This document shows positions 31,019 to 39,401 of a DNA stretch of 64,000 nt, piece after piece; position 1 is the stretch's first letter; every line of letters starts with the position of its first letter. The stretch lies in NCBI RefSeq assembly GCF_050033475.1, contig NZ_CP188319.1, positions 930,001-994,000 of the forward strand. Direction: 5' to 3'. The translations under genes and the position numbers were made by a program. A model generated the notes under the pieces. That model had not been told where the DNA came from. It saw nothing but the letters and a program-made list of their open reading frames with translations, and searched no databases. The stretch is from Cetobacterium sp050033475 (GTDB taxonomy: Bacteria; Fusobacteriota; Fusobacteriia; Fusobacteriales; Fusobacteriaceae).

Positions 31019-32188
31019 ATGAAAAGATTATCTATCTTATTAGGTTCTCTTTTAGTTGTAGGAGCAGTTTCTTACGCAAAAGAGGCAGTTGTAGCACCAG
31101 TAATCGTAGAGGAATCAAAGGAAGTAATTGTAGCACCAGTAATCGTAGAAGAGGAACCAGGATTTAGACCTTCGGGATATGTAGATTTGCAATATAGATA
31201 TTATGGAAAAACAGAAAATCAAGAAAATTTAGGGATTGATCCAGATAATACAGAAGGATTAGTAGACCCTATGAATAATGGTGGGAACCAAAGAGGAAGA
31301 TTGCAATTAGCAGGAAGAATTCAAATGACTGAAAAAGAAAAGTTTGAATTCAGAGTAAGAGATTGGAGATCTTGGAGAGAGAATGATAAAGCTTCATCTA
31401 CAGCAGGTACAGAAACAAGATTAAGATATTATTATGACCATGGGCAATATGCTGATGGGAAAATAGATGTAGCTTCAAGAATTCAGTATAGAAGTAGAGG
31501 ACAAATAAATGTTCAAGATGCAGAATATACTTTAAGATTAAATTTTGCTAAATATTTACCAGAAGCAGTAAAAGATTTCACATTAGCACCAGGATATATG
31601 TATTCTTGGAATAATGATAATGAAGATAATTATTTTAATAAATTAGGATTAGATTTATATACTTATACATTATTACCTTATGGATTTGAATTTGAATTTA
31701 ATGTATATGCTGGACAATTCTTCTATGGAAGAGATCAAGTTTATAATTATACAACAGCAGCGTCAGCTAGTTATGCAGATCAATTAGCTGGAGCTAAAAA
31801 TGATCCAAATGCAAAAATTAAAGATAAGAACTTTGAATTAGCAGTAGAAGCATATATTTATAAGACTATAAATTTATATACAGATAATACTTGGACATTT
31901 GACTTCAATTTTGAAGGGGGATATGATCCATACTTATGGAGTCAACAGAAGAAAGTATCAACAACATTCTATGATAATAATGTTAAATATGTAAAGAGAG
32001 ATCAAAATTCAAGCTATTCATTATATATGACACCAAACGTAACTGCAAATTATAAAGTTACTGAGAACTTAAAGGTTTATGCAGGTATTGGAGCAGAATA
32101 TAGAAACTGGAATGTTGAAGCTCAAAAAGATGCTTCTGATTGGAGATGGCAACCACAAGCTTGGGCAGGAATGAAAGCAACATTCTAA
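31019..32188 (+). CDS. Outer-membrane porin-like beta-barrel protein
   Basis: A 389-residue barrel. The signal peptide ends near GAVSYAKE. The mature start holds two copies of VAPVIVEE encoded by a 22-base DNA repeat 39 bases apart (31089-31110 and 31128-31149). GFRPSGYVDLQYRYYGKTEN then matches FKPTGYVDLQYRIYGKTEN of the 33006 barrel, and both end WRWQPxAWAG with terminal phenylalanine, so the two are close paralogues. The start follows TTGGGAGGGAAAATT. It has its own shared-type promoter and is followed by a hairpin and a small secreted protein. Substrate unknown. Confidence 0.85.
   Translation: MKRLSILLGSLLVVGAVSYAKEAVVAPVIVEESKEVIVAPVIVEEEPGFRPSGYVDLQYRYYGKTENQENLGIDPDNTEGLVDPMNNGGNQRGRLQLAGRIQMTEKEKFEFRVRDWRSWRENDKASSTAGTETRLRYYYDHGQYADGKIDVASRIQYRSRGQINVQDAEYTLRLNFAKYLPEAVKDFTLAPGYMYSWNNDNEDNYFNKLGLDLYTYTLLPYGFEFEFNVYAGQFFYGRDQVYNYTTAASASYADQLAGAKNDPNAKIKDKNFELAVEAYIYKTINLYTDNTWTFDFNFEGGYDPYLWSQQKKVSTTFYDNNVKYVKRDQNSSYSLYMTPNVTANYKVTENLKVYAGIGAEYRNWNVEAQKDASDWRWQPQAWAGMKATF
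31089..31149 (+). repeat. In-frame 39-base repeat encoding VAPVIVEE in a porin N-terminus
   Basis: The 22-base unit TTGTAGCACCAGTAATCGTA plus GA occurs at 31089-31110 and 31128-31149, a period of 13 codons. A close variant is in the neighbouring barrel gene near 29999-30020. Confidence 0.75.
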
Positions 32189-32214
32189 TTATAATTTAAA
32201 TAAGATAAAACATC

Positions 32215-32244
32215 AAAATACCTGCTTAGGCGGGTATTTTTTTT
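32215..32244 (+). terminator. Terminator/attenuator between porin and small secreted protein
   Basis: AAAATACCTGC (32215-32225) pairs with GCGGGTATTTT (32230-32240; one G-U), loop TTAG, T to 32244. The ribosome site AGAAGGAGC of the next gene starts at once. Confidence 0.88.
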
Positions 32245-32258
32245 AGAAGGAGCAAAAA

Positions 32259-32765
32259 ATGAAGAAAATTATATTTATAATGAGTATATTATGTCTAAAT
32301 GTATATGGAATTTCGAAAGATTATGAGTTTAAAATTAGAAAAGAAGGAAGAGAACTTTACACAAGAGGTTCAGATATTAATAATTATGTAGAATGGCAAA
32401 TCAACTCTTATGATGAACTATTAGAGAAAGTTAATGAATCGTCATTATCTGAGAACAATAAAAAAATAGTATTAAAACGGCTATTTTCAATGTATAGATA
32501 TAATTTTGCGAAACAAAATTCAGTTGTGAATGATGAGATAGAAAAATACATGTTATTAGAAAATAAAGAAAAGAAAGATATAAAAAAAGAAAAGGAAAAT
32601 AAAGTATATATTGAAAAAATTATAGAGAATTCTGAAGAAAATTCAAAAAAAGAATTAGAATTTCTAAAAAAGAAAGCTGAACAAAAATATCCAAATGATT
32701 ATGAAAAACAAAAAATATATATTGAAGCAGTATTAGAAAATTTAAATATTTATAAATTTAAATAA
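32259..32765 (+). CDS. Small secreted helical protein, porin-linked family (copy 2)
   Basis: A 168-residue protein with a signal peptide (to about NVYGIS) and a lysine/glutamate-rich helical mature part. It aligns by eye along its length with the 168-residue protein at 34131: GSDINNYVEWQINSYDEL against GSDAENYIEWQVKSYNKM, and KYPNDYEKQKIYIEAVLENL against KYPNNYEKQQCYLEGFIDNY. Both follow a porin and a hairpin at nearly equal spacing. No known domain is recognised. Likely periplasmic; function unknown. Confidence 0.75.
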   Translation: MKKIIFIMSILCLNVYGISKDYEFKIRKEGRELYTRGSDINNYVEWQINSYDELLEKVNESSLSENNKKIVLKRLFSMYRYNFAKQNSVVNDEIEKYMLLENKEKKDIKKEKENKVYIEKIIENSEENSKKELEFLKKKAEQKYPNDYEKQKIYIEAVLENLNIYKFK

Positions 32766-32773
32766 AAATTATT

Positions 32774-32828
32774 AAATCCTAAAGTAGATTTTATTAGTAA
32801 AATAAAATTTATTCTGGGATTTTTTTTA
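32774..32828 (+). terminator. Long-stem terminator after copy 2
   Basis: A 22-bp stem (32774-32795 with 32801-32822, one mismatch and three G-U) and a run of T to 32827. Confidence 0.82.
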
Positions 32829-32859
32829 TTTAAGAAAATAATATAAATACACCAGACTA

Positions 32860-32881
32860 AAGTATCAATAAAATGATACTT
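32860..32881. repeat. Inverted repeat upstream of the 33006 porin promoter
   Basis: AAGTATCA (32860-32867) and TGATACTT (32874-32881) are perfect complements six bases apart, 43 bases before the -35. It could be an operator. Confidence 0.45.
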
Positions 32882-32924
32882 ATTTAAATATAGCGACTTA
32901 ATAATGACATATGTGAAAAAAATA

Positions 32925-32953
32925 TTTACAAAAAAATTAAAATAGTGTATATT
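32925..32953 (+). promoter_or_regulatory. Porin promoter (shared type)
   Basis: TTTACA (32925-32930), 17 bases, TATATT (32948-32953), the weakest -10 of the four barrel promoters. Confidence 0.65.
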
Positions 32954-33005
32954 TTTCATTAAATGGGAGACATTTCAAATATGTTATACGGAGGGAAAGA
33001 TACTT

Positions 33006-34058
33006 ATGAAAAGAGCAGCACTTTTATTAGGTTCTTTATTAATGGTTGGAGCAATGGCTCAAGCGGAAGATACTGTGGTGGCTACACCTTTAGTAGATCA
33101 GCAAGTTACAGCTTTTAAACCAACAGGATATGTAGATTTACAATATAGAATATATGGAAAAACAGAAAATGCAGAAAATGGAACAAATGATTGGAATGCT
33201 GGAAAAAATAAAACTTCTAGACTTCAATTACAAGGTTCTATTGCAATGACACCAAATCAATCTTTAGAATATAGAGTAAGAGAATATAATTCTTTAACTT
33301 CTGAGCCATTAGGAGAAAATGCGAAAAAAAATGAAACAAGATTAAGATATTTTTATAAGCATGGGAATCTTGGAGATACAAAAGTTAGTTTAATTTCAAG
33401 AGTTCAATATTATAATAAAGAGGGAAAAGATAGTCAATCATTACAATATATGCCAAGATTTAGTTTTAAATCATATATGCCAGCAAATGTAACTAAGTTT
33501 GTTGTAGCACCATTCTATGAATATGAGTGGAATAATTCTAATAATAATACTTATGATAATAAATTAGGAGTTAATTTAGAGACTTATACTCAATTACCTT
33601 ATAATTTTGGATTTGAATTTGAAGTAGATACTACTCAAAATTTCTATGGAAAAGATCAATTATTTGATAATGGAAAAAATAAAAAAGATCATAACTTTGA
33701 TGTAAATATTAAAGCTATTTTAAGTAGAGATATTGTTTTATATGTTCAAGATAAAACAGATGTAAAATTACACTTTGAAGGTGGATTAGATACATATGAT
33801 ATGAGCCAATATAGAAAGTATGGTGAATTTACAGAGAAAATTAATGGTAAAAAAACATATTATAAAGGAATAGATAAAGCTCAGTATGTAGCTTATGCAG
33901 AGCCATCAATTCAATTAGGATATTCATTAAATGATTCAACTGTACTTTATGCAGCGATTGGTGCAAAGTATAAGAACTGGGATAATAAAGCAGATACATC
34001 TGCATCAACATGGAGATGGCAACCAGAAGCTTGGGCTGGATTCAAAACATCATTCTAG
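33006..34058 (+). CDS. Outer-membrane porin-like beta-barrel protein
   Basis: A 350-residue barrel with signal peptide ending near AMAQAED and a mature start EDTVVATPLVDQQ. FKPTGYVDLQYRIYGKTEN and the C-terminal TWRWQPEAWAGFKTSF mark it as a paralogue of the 31019 protein. Aromatic-rich alternating strands and terminal phenylalanine indicate an outer-membrane barrel. The leader between promoter and start contains TGGGAGACATTTC and the ribosome site CGGAGGGAAAG. It is followed by a hairpin and a small secreted protein, as in the other two modules. Substrate unknown. Confidence 0.85.
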   Translation: MKRAALLLGSLLMVGAMAQAEDTVVATPLVDQQVTAFKPTGYVDLQYRIYGKTENAENGTNDWNAGKNKTSRLQLQGSIAMTPNQSLEYRVREYNSLTSEPLGENAKKNETRLRYFYKHGNLGDTKVSLISRVQYYNKEGKDSQSLQYMPRFSFKSYMPANVTKFVVAPFYEYEWNNSNNNTYDNKLGVNLETYTQLPYNFGFEFEVDTTQNFYGKDQLFDNGKNKKDHNFDVNIKAILSRDIVLYVQDKTDVKLHFEGGLDTYDMSQYRKYGEFTEKINGKKTYYKGIDKAQYVAYAEPSIQLGYSLNDSTVLYAAIGAKYKNWDNKADTSASTWRWQPEAWAGFKTSF

Positions 34059-34082
34059 TAAATAATAAATTTTAATTATATA

Positions 34083-34113
34083 AAAAATGTCTGGTTTTTC
34101 CAGGCATTTTTTT
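34083..34113 (+). terminator. Terminator/attenuator between porin and small secreted protein
   Basis: AAAAATGTCTGG (34083-34094) pairs with CCAGGCATTTTT (34100-34111; one G-U), T to 34113, then AAAGGAGG of the next gene. Confidence 0.88.
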
Positions 34114-34130
34114 GTTTAAAGGAGGAAAAA

Positions 34131-34637
34131 ATGAAAAAAATAATTGTAGGAATTTTTGCAGTATTATCAGTTTCAATTTTTGCATCACAGGTTAAAATGG
34201 ATGAGGGAACACTTAATAATATAAGAGAGACAGCTTATAATATTTATGATAATGGTTCTGACGCTGAAAATTATATAGAATGGCAAGTGAAGTCATATAA
34301 TAAAATGTATTCAAAATTAAATGAAAGTAATTTAACAGAGCTTCAAAAACAAGAAGTTTTAAAAAATTTAAAAGCAATGTATGGAAATAATTATGTAGAA
34401 CAGAATAGTTCTATAAATGGAGAAATACAGGAATTTTCTAAGGAAAATAATAAAATTCTAGAAAAAGAAAATCAAGCTAAAATAGTTATAAAAAAAATAA
34501 GAGAAGAAGATAGAATAGAAAAAAATCTTTTAGAAAAGATTATGAAAAATGCTCAAAAAAAATATCCAAATAATTATGAAAAACAGCAATGTTATTTAGA
34601 AGGATTTATAGATAATTATAATTTAATAAAAAAATAA
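34131..34637 (+). CDS. Small secreted helical protein, porin-linked family (copy 3)
   Basis: A 168-residue protein. The signal peptide ends near SIFASQ; the mature part is helical, charged, with one cysteine near the C-terminus. It is the closest relative of the protein at 32259 and a more distant relative of the one at 23006. Its gene always sits directly after a porin and a terminator-like hairpin with the ribosome site touching the T run. No known family recognised. A role with the adjacent porin in the periplasm (chaperone, plug or sensor) is inference. Confidence 0.75.
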   Translation: MKKIIVGIFAVLSVSIFASQVKMDEGTLNNIRETAYNIYDNGSDAENYIEWQVKSYNKMYSKLNESNLTELQKQEVLKNLKAMYGNNYVEQNSSINGEIQEFSKENNKILEKENQAKIVIKKIREEDRIEKNLLEKIMKNAQKKYPNNYEKQQCYLEGFIDNYNLIKK

Positions 34638-34689
34638 AAAAAATTAAAACTTTTTTTATAAAAGAGTCGTCTTATGTTATATAAAGATG

Positions 34690-34768
34690 CTAATAAATTT
34701 TTTCATAAATTTCTCTCCCAAGAAATAGTGAAAAGGAAAAAGAGCTAGATTCCCGCTGGCTCTTTTTC
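34690..34768 (+). ncRNA. Candidate small RNA with C-rich anti-ribosome-site segment
   Basis: In the 222-bp gap after the porin cluster there is a -10-like TATAAA (34680-34685), then about 50 bases containing CTCTCCCAAG (34713-34722) and a strong terminator with loop ATTCCCG. CTCTCCCAAG is complementary to TTGGGAG or TGGGAGA in the leaders of the barrel genes (31019, 33006, 29929, 21914). No clear -35 is visible, so it could instead derive from the 3' end of the 34131 transcript. Confidence 0.35.
34737..34767 (+). terminator. Strong terminator after the porin cluster
   Basis: AAAAAGAGCTAG (34737-34748) pairs with CTGGCTCTTTTT (34756-34767; one G-U) around a 7-base loop. It is 100 bases beyond the last porin-linked gene. 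Confidence 0.9.
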
Positions 34769-34859
34769 TATTTATAAAAGGAAAATAAATAGATATGTTG
34801 AAATAAGAAATAACAACAATGGGGCTTGCTAAAAGAATTTTAAAAGTTAGGAGGCTAAT

Positions 34860-35576
34860 ATGGGTGAGAACATTTTAAATAAAGATATTGAAATAAAAAT
34901 AAAAACCAATATAAGAACTTTAAGGGAAATAAGTAAATTTTTAGAAGAAGAAGTAGTTAATAAATATGATAATTTAATAGATGATAAAAATATAAGTTCT
35001 AAGGAAGAAATAGAAAAATATAATTATTTAAAAGAAGTAGCTTTAAATTTATGTGAAAGCTTTTATGGAAATTTAATTGACGCTGAGAGGCAGATTGTAG
35101 AAAAACTTCGAGAACGAGATTTCGAACGAAGTAAAATAGTTGAATTATTAGCAGATAGAAAGGAAGATAAAGATAGAATAAAAAATATTTATAGAGCCTT
35201 AGATTCTGTTAAGTTAGATGAATTAGAAAAAAATGAAATAAAAAATAAATTATTAAAAAATTCCTTTAGTTCTTTAGTTAATTTGCAGAAAATTGAAAAC
35301 GAAGTAAAGGATGATATATATATTCCTCATTTATATAGATTTTTTTGGTGTTTATATGATTCTTTAGATTATCGAGGAGAAATAATATTTAAAGAAAATT
35401 CTTTAGAACATTTATTAGATTTGGAAAAAGATGAATTAAATTTATTTTTAGAAAAATTAAAAGTAAGTGAAGTAAATATTGGAAAAAATAAGAAAAGATT
35501 ACTAGAGAATTATATATATTTAAATAGTAATACTTTAAAAATACAATATAATATGAATTTTGTAAAAGGAAATTAA
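34860..35576 (+). CDS. Hypothetical helical protein
   Basis: A 238-residue soluble, strongly charged, mostly helical protein with no signal peptide or membrane segment. I recognise no family. The N-terminal 60 residues are coiled-coil-like (TLREISKFLEEEVVNKYDNL), and the middle has many K/E pairs (DRKEDKDRIKNIYRALDSV). The ribosome site GTTAGGAGGCTAAT and a following terminator support a real single-gene unit between the porin cluster and tmcAL. Confidence 0.65.
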   Translation: MGENILNKDIEIKIKTNIRTLREISKFLEEEVVNKYDNLIDDKNISSKEEIEKYNYLKEVALNLCESFYGNLIDAERQIVEKLRERDFERSKIVELLADRKEDKDRIKNIYRALDSVKLDELEKNEIKNKLLKNSFSSLVNLQKIENEVKDDIYIPHLYRFFWCLYDSLDYRGEIIFKENSLEHLLDLEKDELNLFLEKLKVSEVNIGKNKKRLLENYIYLNSNTLKIQYNMNFVKGN

Positions 35577-35577
35577 A

Positions 35578-35606
35578 GGGGTGTTTTAAGAACACCTTTT
35601 TTTTTT
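35578..35606 (+). terminator. Terminator after the hypothetical gene
   Basis: GGTGTT (35580-35585) pairs with AACACC (35591-35596), flanked by A's and followed by ten T. Confidence 0.85.
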
Positions 35607-35646
35607 GCAATAAATAAATTATAATAGAAAGAAAAATGGAGGAATA

Positions 35647-36816
35647 ATGAAATCAACAGGAATTATAGTAGAATATAATCCTTTTCATAATGGGCATAAA
35701 TATCATTTAGAAAAAGCTAAAGAACAAGGAAATATCGTAATTGCAGTTATGAGTGGAGATTATGTGCAAAGAGGAGAGCCAGCTATAATCAATCGTTGGT
35801 CAAGAGCAGAAATGGCTTTAAAAAATGGAGTGGATATTGTTGTTGAATTACCAGTTTTCTATTCTTGTCAGAGTGCTGAAATTTTTGCAAGGGGAGCAAT
35901 AGGAATTTTAGAAATTTTAAAAGTAGAAAGTATAGTCTTTGGTTCAGAGGAAGGAAATATAGAAAAATTAGAATCTATATTATCTTTGGAAGAAACTAAA
36001 GAATTCAAAGAAAAATTATTAGATAATTTAAAGAAAGGGAATTCCTATCCAACATCCTATGGAAAAGCTCTAGAATGTCTTCAAGGAGATTTAAAGCTAT
36101 TGTCTAATGATATTCTAGCTTTGGAATATATGAGAGCTATAAAAAGAAATAAAAGCTTTATAAAAGGGATTCCTTTAAAAAGAGAAAAAGTAGGCTATCA
36201 TGAAAAAAAATCCTGTGACAATATAATGAGTGCAACAGGAATAAGAGAAAAAATAACAAAAAAAGAGGACTATAAAGATTATATTCCAGAAGCTTCTAAT
36301 ATTATTTTAGAAAAGGAGATATTTGAAGGAAATATTTCATTTTTAGAAAAATATTATGACTTAATTAGATATGAAATTTTAAATAATCGAGATAGCTTAA
36401 ATGAAATACAAGATATTGAAATAGGTTATGAAAATAAACTCTATGAAAGTGCTATGAAGTATAATAAGTTTGAGGATTTTTATAATAGTATTATTTCAAA
36501 AAGAATGACTATTGGAAGAGTTCAAAGAATATTAATTCATATTTTGATTAATTTAACAAAACAAATAACAGTAGATGTAAAAAATAAAGTTCCCTATGTG
36601 AGAGTAATGGGGTTTAATAAAAAAGGCCAAGAATATTTGAGAAAATTTAAGGAAGATAGAAGGATAATCATAGGATTAAAAAATATTCAAAAAAAATTAT
36701 CTGATGCTGAAAGAATATTGCTTGAATTTAATGAAAAAGCAAGTATTATATATAAAATGAAAAATTTTTATGAAGATAAAAAGATACCGATAATAATAGG
36801 GGAGGAAGAATGTTAA
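35647..36816 (+). CDS. tmcAL: tRNA(Met) cytidine acetate ligase
   Basis: A 389-residue nucleotidyltransferase-fold enzyme that makes N4-acetylcytidine in elongator tRNA-Met using acetate and ATP. The start STGIIVEYNPFHNGHKYHL has the HxGH adenylylation motif (HNGH); AVMSGDYVQRGEPAI and FGSEEG are typical of the YlbM/TmcAL family. It occurs mainly in low-GC Gram-positives and relatives. Length is normal (about 390-410). Its last seven bases overlap the next gene. Confidence 0.93.
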   Translation: MKSTGIIVEYNPFHNGHKYHLEKAKEQGNIVIAVMSGDYVQRGEPAIINRWSRAEMALKNGVDIVVELPVFYSCQSAEIFARGAIGILEILKVESIVFGSEEGNIEKLESILSLEETKEFKEKLLDNLKKGNSYPTSYGKALECLQGDLKLLSNDILALEYMRAIKRNKSFIKGIPLKREKVGYHEKKSCDNIMSATGIREKITKKEDYKDYIPEASNIILEKEIFEGNISFLEKYYDLIRYEILNNRDSLNEIQDIEIGYENKLYESAMKYNKFEDFYNSIISKRMTIGRVQRILIHILINLTKQITVDVKNKVPYVRVMGFNKKGQEYLRKFKEDRRIIIGLKNIQKKLSDAERILLEFNEKASIIYKMKNFYEDKKIPIIIGEEEC

Positions 36817-38102
36817 AAAAAATACCTAAAAATATTCAAATATTTTATGGAATGGGAGTAAGTTATGCTATAGTAGATCAAATATTTGCACAATGGATAT
36901 TATATTTTTATTTGCCACCGGAAAATTCAGGTTTAAAACCATTAATGGCTCCTTTATTGATATCTTTAGCTTTGGGGATTTCAAGAGTTGTAGATATGAT
37001 AACAGATCCTCTAGTGGGATTTATATCTGATAGATATAATGGAAAGTGGGGAAGAAGAATTCCTTTTATAGCTTTTGGATCAGTTCCCTTAGCCTTTGCA
37101 ACAATAGGATTTTTTTATCCCCCTATTGGAAATAATATATTAACATTTATTTACTTGGCGGTAATAGGCTCTATATTTTTTACATTTTATACAATAGTTG
37201 GAGCACCTTATAATGCTTTAATACCTGAAATAGGACAAGATTCTGAAGATAGATTAAATTTATCAACTTGGCAATCGGTATTTAGATTATTATATACAGC
37301 AATAGCTATGATTTTACCTGGAATTTTAATAAAAATAATAGGAAATGGAAATACTTTAATAGGAATTAGAGGAATGGTTATTATTTTAAGTATTATATCT
37401 GCATTAGGAGCATATGTAACTGTATTCTTAGTTCCTGAAAAGAAGTATTCAAGACCTGTAGATAAAATACCAAAATTTAAAGAATCATTTGCCTTTATTA
37501 TAAAGGATAAATCCTTTGTATGTTATTTATTAGGTTTAATGTTTTTCTTTATCGGATTTAATAGTTTAAGGGCTATGATGAATTATTATGTGGAAGACAT
37601 AATGGGGTATGGAAAATCTACTATAACAATTGTATCAGCTTTGTTATTTGGGATGTCAGCTATATTCTTTTATCCAATAAATAGATTATCTAAGAAATAT
37701 GGATATAGAAAAATTATGTTATTATCCTTAGTAGGATTAATAATTTTAACAGGAACTTTAATAGGATTAGGGAAAATAATTCCTGTAAAATATGGATTTT
37801 TAATATTTGCTCTTTTAGGAATTCCAATTTCAGGTTCAGCATTTATTTTTCCACCAGCTATGATGAGTGATATTAGTGAAAGGCTAAGTAGAGAAAGTGA
37901 AAATAGAATAGAGGGAGTTTGTTTTGGAATACAAGGCTTTTTTCTAAAACTGGCATTTTTAATTTCTATAGCAACTTTACCAATTATTTTAGTAATAGGT
38001 GGTTTGGGAGAAGTTACAAATAAAGGAATTTATACAGGAGCGCTATTCTCAATGATATCTTTTATAGTATCATTTATATTTTATTATAAATATAAAGATT
38101 AA
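36810..38102 (+). CDS. MFS transporter of the GPH (MelB-like) cation symporter type
   Basis: A 430-residue inner-membrane protein with about twelve membrane segments. The first half shows the GPH marks SRVVDMITDPLVGFISDRYNGKWGRRIPF and a second-half loop near LSKKYGYRKIML. Such transporters couple sugar or other organic solute uptake to a cation; the substrate cannot be told here. The start overlaps tmcAL by seven bases and has GGGGAGGAAG before it. No sugar-catabolic gene is adjacent. Confidence 0.85.
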   Translation: MLKKIPKNIQIFYGMGVSYAIVDQIFAQWILYFYLPPENSGLKPLMAPLLISLALGISRVVDMITDPLVGFISDRYNGKWGRRIPFIAFGSVPLAFATIGFFYPPIGNNILTFIYLAVIGSIFFTFYTIVGAPYNALIPEIGQDSEDRLNLSTWQSVFRLLYTAIAMILPGILIKIIGNGNTLIGIRGMVIILSIISALGAYVTVFLVPEKKYSRPVDKIPKFKESFAFIIKDKSFVCYLLGLMFFFIGFNSLRAMMNYYVEDIMGYGKSTITIVSALLFGMSAIFFYPINRLSKKYGYRKIMLLSLVGLIILTGTLIGLGKIIPVKYGFLIFALLGIPISGSAFIFPPAMMSDISERLSRESENRIEGVCFGIQGFFLKLAFLISIATLPIILVIGGLGEVTNKGIYTGALFSMISFIVSFIFYYKYKD

Positions 38103-38135
38103 AATATAAAAAATAATAAATTTAAGGGGGGAAAG

Positions 38136-39368
38136 ATGGAAAGTATTTATGTAGCTATTTTAGAAATTTTATTGCTAGAAATACTTGTAAAACATCTTTC
38201 TTTTTTTTCTTTGATATTTTTAGGAATAATATTGTTATATGGTAATTATGTATATTATGGAAAAAAAGTTTTAATTCCTAGCTTATGCATATTTCTTTTT
38301 TTATTTAGGAGTTATTTCTTTGTTTATCATGAAGAAATTAAACTTAATGATTTTGTAAAAATTGAATCTAAAATAGAAGCTGGTAAAGGAAAAATAAATA
38401 AAATAAATAATAGAAATTTAGAAAAAAATATTTATATAAATTTAGAAAAAGTACCTGATGGTTATTATGAGATAGAAGGAGAAATTTTAAATAGAAACTA
38501 TAATCCTTATTTAGAAGAATATACAATGGATGTTCATAAATTTTTAAATAAAGAAGAAAACATTTTAAATAGATTCTACCGAAAAAAAATTTATAATTTA
38601 ACAGAAAATTATCCAATTAAATTAAGAAATTTTTATTTAGCTATTTTGCTTGGAGAAAAAGATAGTCTCGATAGGGATACTAATGAAAAATTTCAAAAGA
38701 CAGGGACATCCCATCTATTAGTTATTTCAGGTCTACATATATCCCTAGTAATTGGAATTATATTATATTCGATTAAAAAAATTAACATCCATAGAAAATA
38801 TAAATATACTTTAAGTTTAGGATTATTAACTTTATATGTAATTGGAGTTGGACCTTATCCAGCAATAATAAGGGCTTATATAATGGGAGTAATTTATTTA
38901 TTAGGAAATATATTTTATGAAAAAGTTGATGTAAAAAAGTCTTTAGGAATAAGTGCTTTAGTTTCCATAAGTCTATTTCCTCAATGGATTGGGAATATTT
39001 CTTTTATTTTCTCATATTTAGCAGTGGGCATTATATTGTATGTTTATCCCTTAGTACCTTCTTTAAAAATAAAAAATAAAGTATGGAATTATTTATATAA
39101 TCATCTTACTTTAATAATAGTTATTCAAATTTTTATGACACCTTTATATATTATTTATTTCAATAAATTACCAATACTAACATTTATAAGTAATTTTTTT
39201 ATTTTACCAATAGGTATTTTATTTATTAATTTAGCTTTTATTTCTTTATTTTTATCAATATTTTACTTAGGATTTATATTGATGCCACTTACAAATCTTT
39301 TATTTTTAATTTTATTAAAAATGGTAGATTTTTTGGAAATAATACCATATTTGACTTTAGAAATCTAA
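38136..39368 (+). CDS. ComEC/Rec2-family membrane protein without the nuclease-like domain
   Basis: A 410-residue protein with several membrane segments. The competence-domain core is GEKDSLDRDTNEKFQKTGTSHLLVISGLHISLV in overlapping parts, followed by GPYPAIIRAYIMG and FSYLAVG. ComEC forms the channel for incoming single-stranded DNA. Full-length ComEC (about 700-800 residues) also has a C-terminal metallo-beta-lactamase domain; here the protein ends right after the membrane domain at an ordinary stop. The next gene is an unrelated protease, so the missing domain is not simply split off downstream. Confidence 0.83.
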   Translation: MESIYVAILEILLLEILVKHLSFFSLIFLGIILLYGNYVYYGKKVLIPSLCIFLFLFRSYFFVYHEEIKLNDFVKIESKIEAGKGKINKINNRNLEKNIYINLEKVPDGYYEIEGEILNRNYNPYLEEYTMDVHKFLNKEENILNRFYRKKIYNLTENYPIKLRNFYLAILLGEKDSLDRDTNEKFQKTGTSHLLVISGLHISLVIGIILYSIKKINIHRKYKYTLSLGLLTLYVIGVGPYPAIIRAYIMGVIYLLGNIFYEKVDVKKSLGISALVSISLFPQWIGNISFIFSYLAVGIILYVYPLVPSLKIKNKVWNYLYNHLTLIIVIQIFMTPLYIIYFNKLPILTFISNFFILPIGILFINLAFISLFLSIFYLGFILMPLTNLLFLILLKMVDFLEIIPYLTLEI

Positions 39369-39401
39369 TTATGATATTCTATATAGAAAAAAGGTGAAAA
39401 A

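Noticed and set aside
29929..34637. CRISPR or mobile-element repeats around the barrel genes.
   Set aside because: Similarity between the modules is at protein level in paralogous genes; there are no regular spacers, terminal inverted repeats, transposase or target duplications.
34638..34859. tRNA or other structured RNA gene in the longest gaps.
   Set aside because: No GTTCGANTC-like T-loop or acceptor pairing was found in this gap, nor in the others I checked (20763-20943, 29722-29928, 32766-33005).
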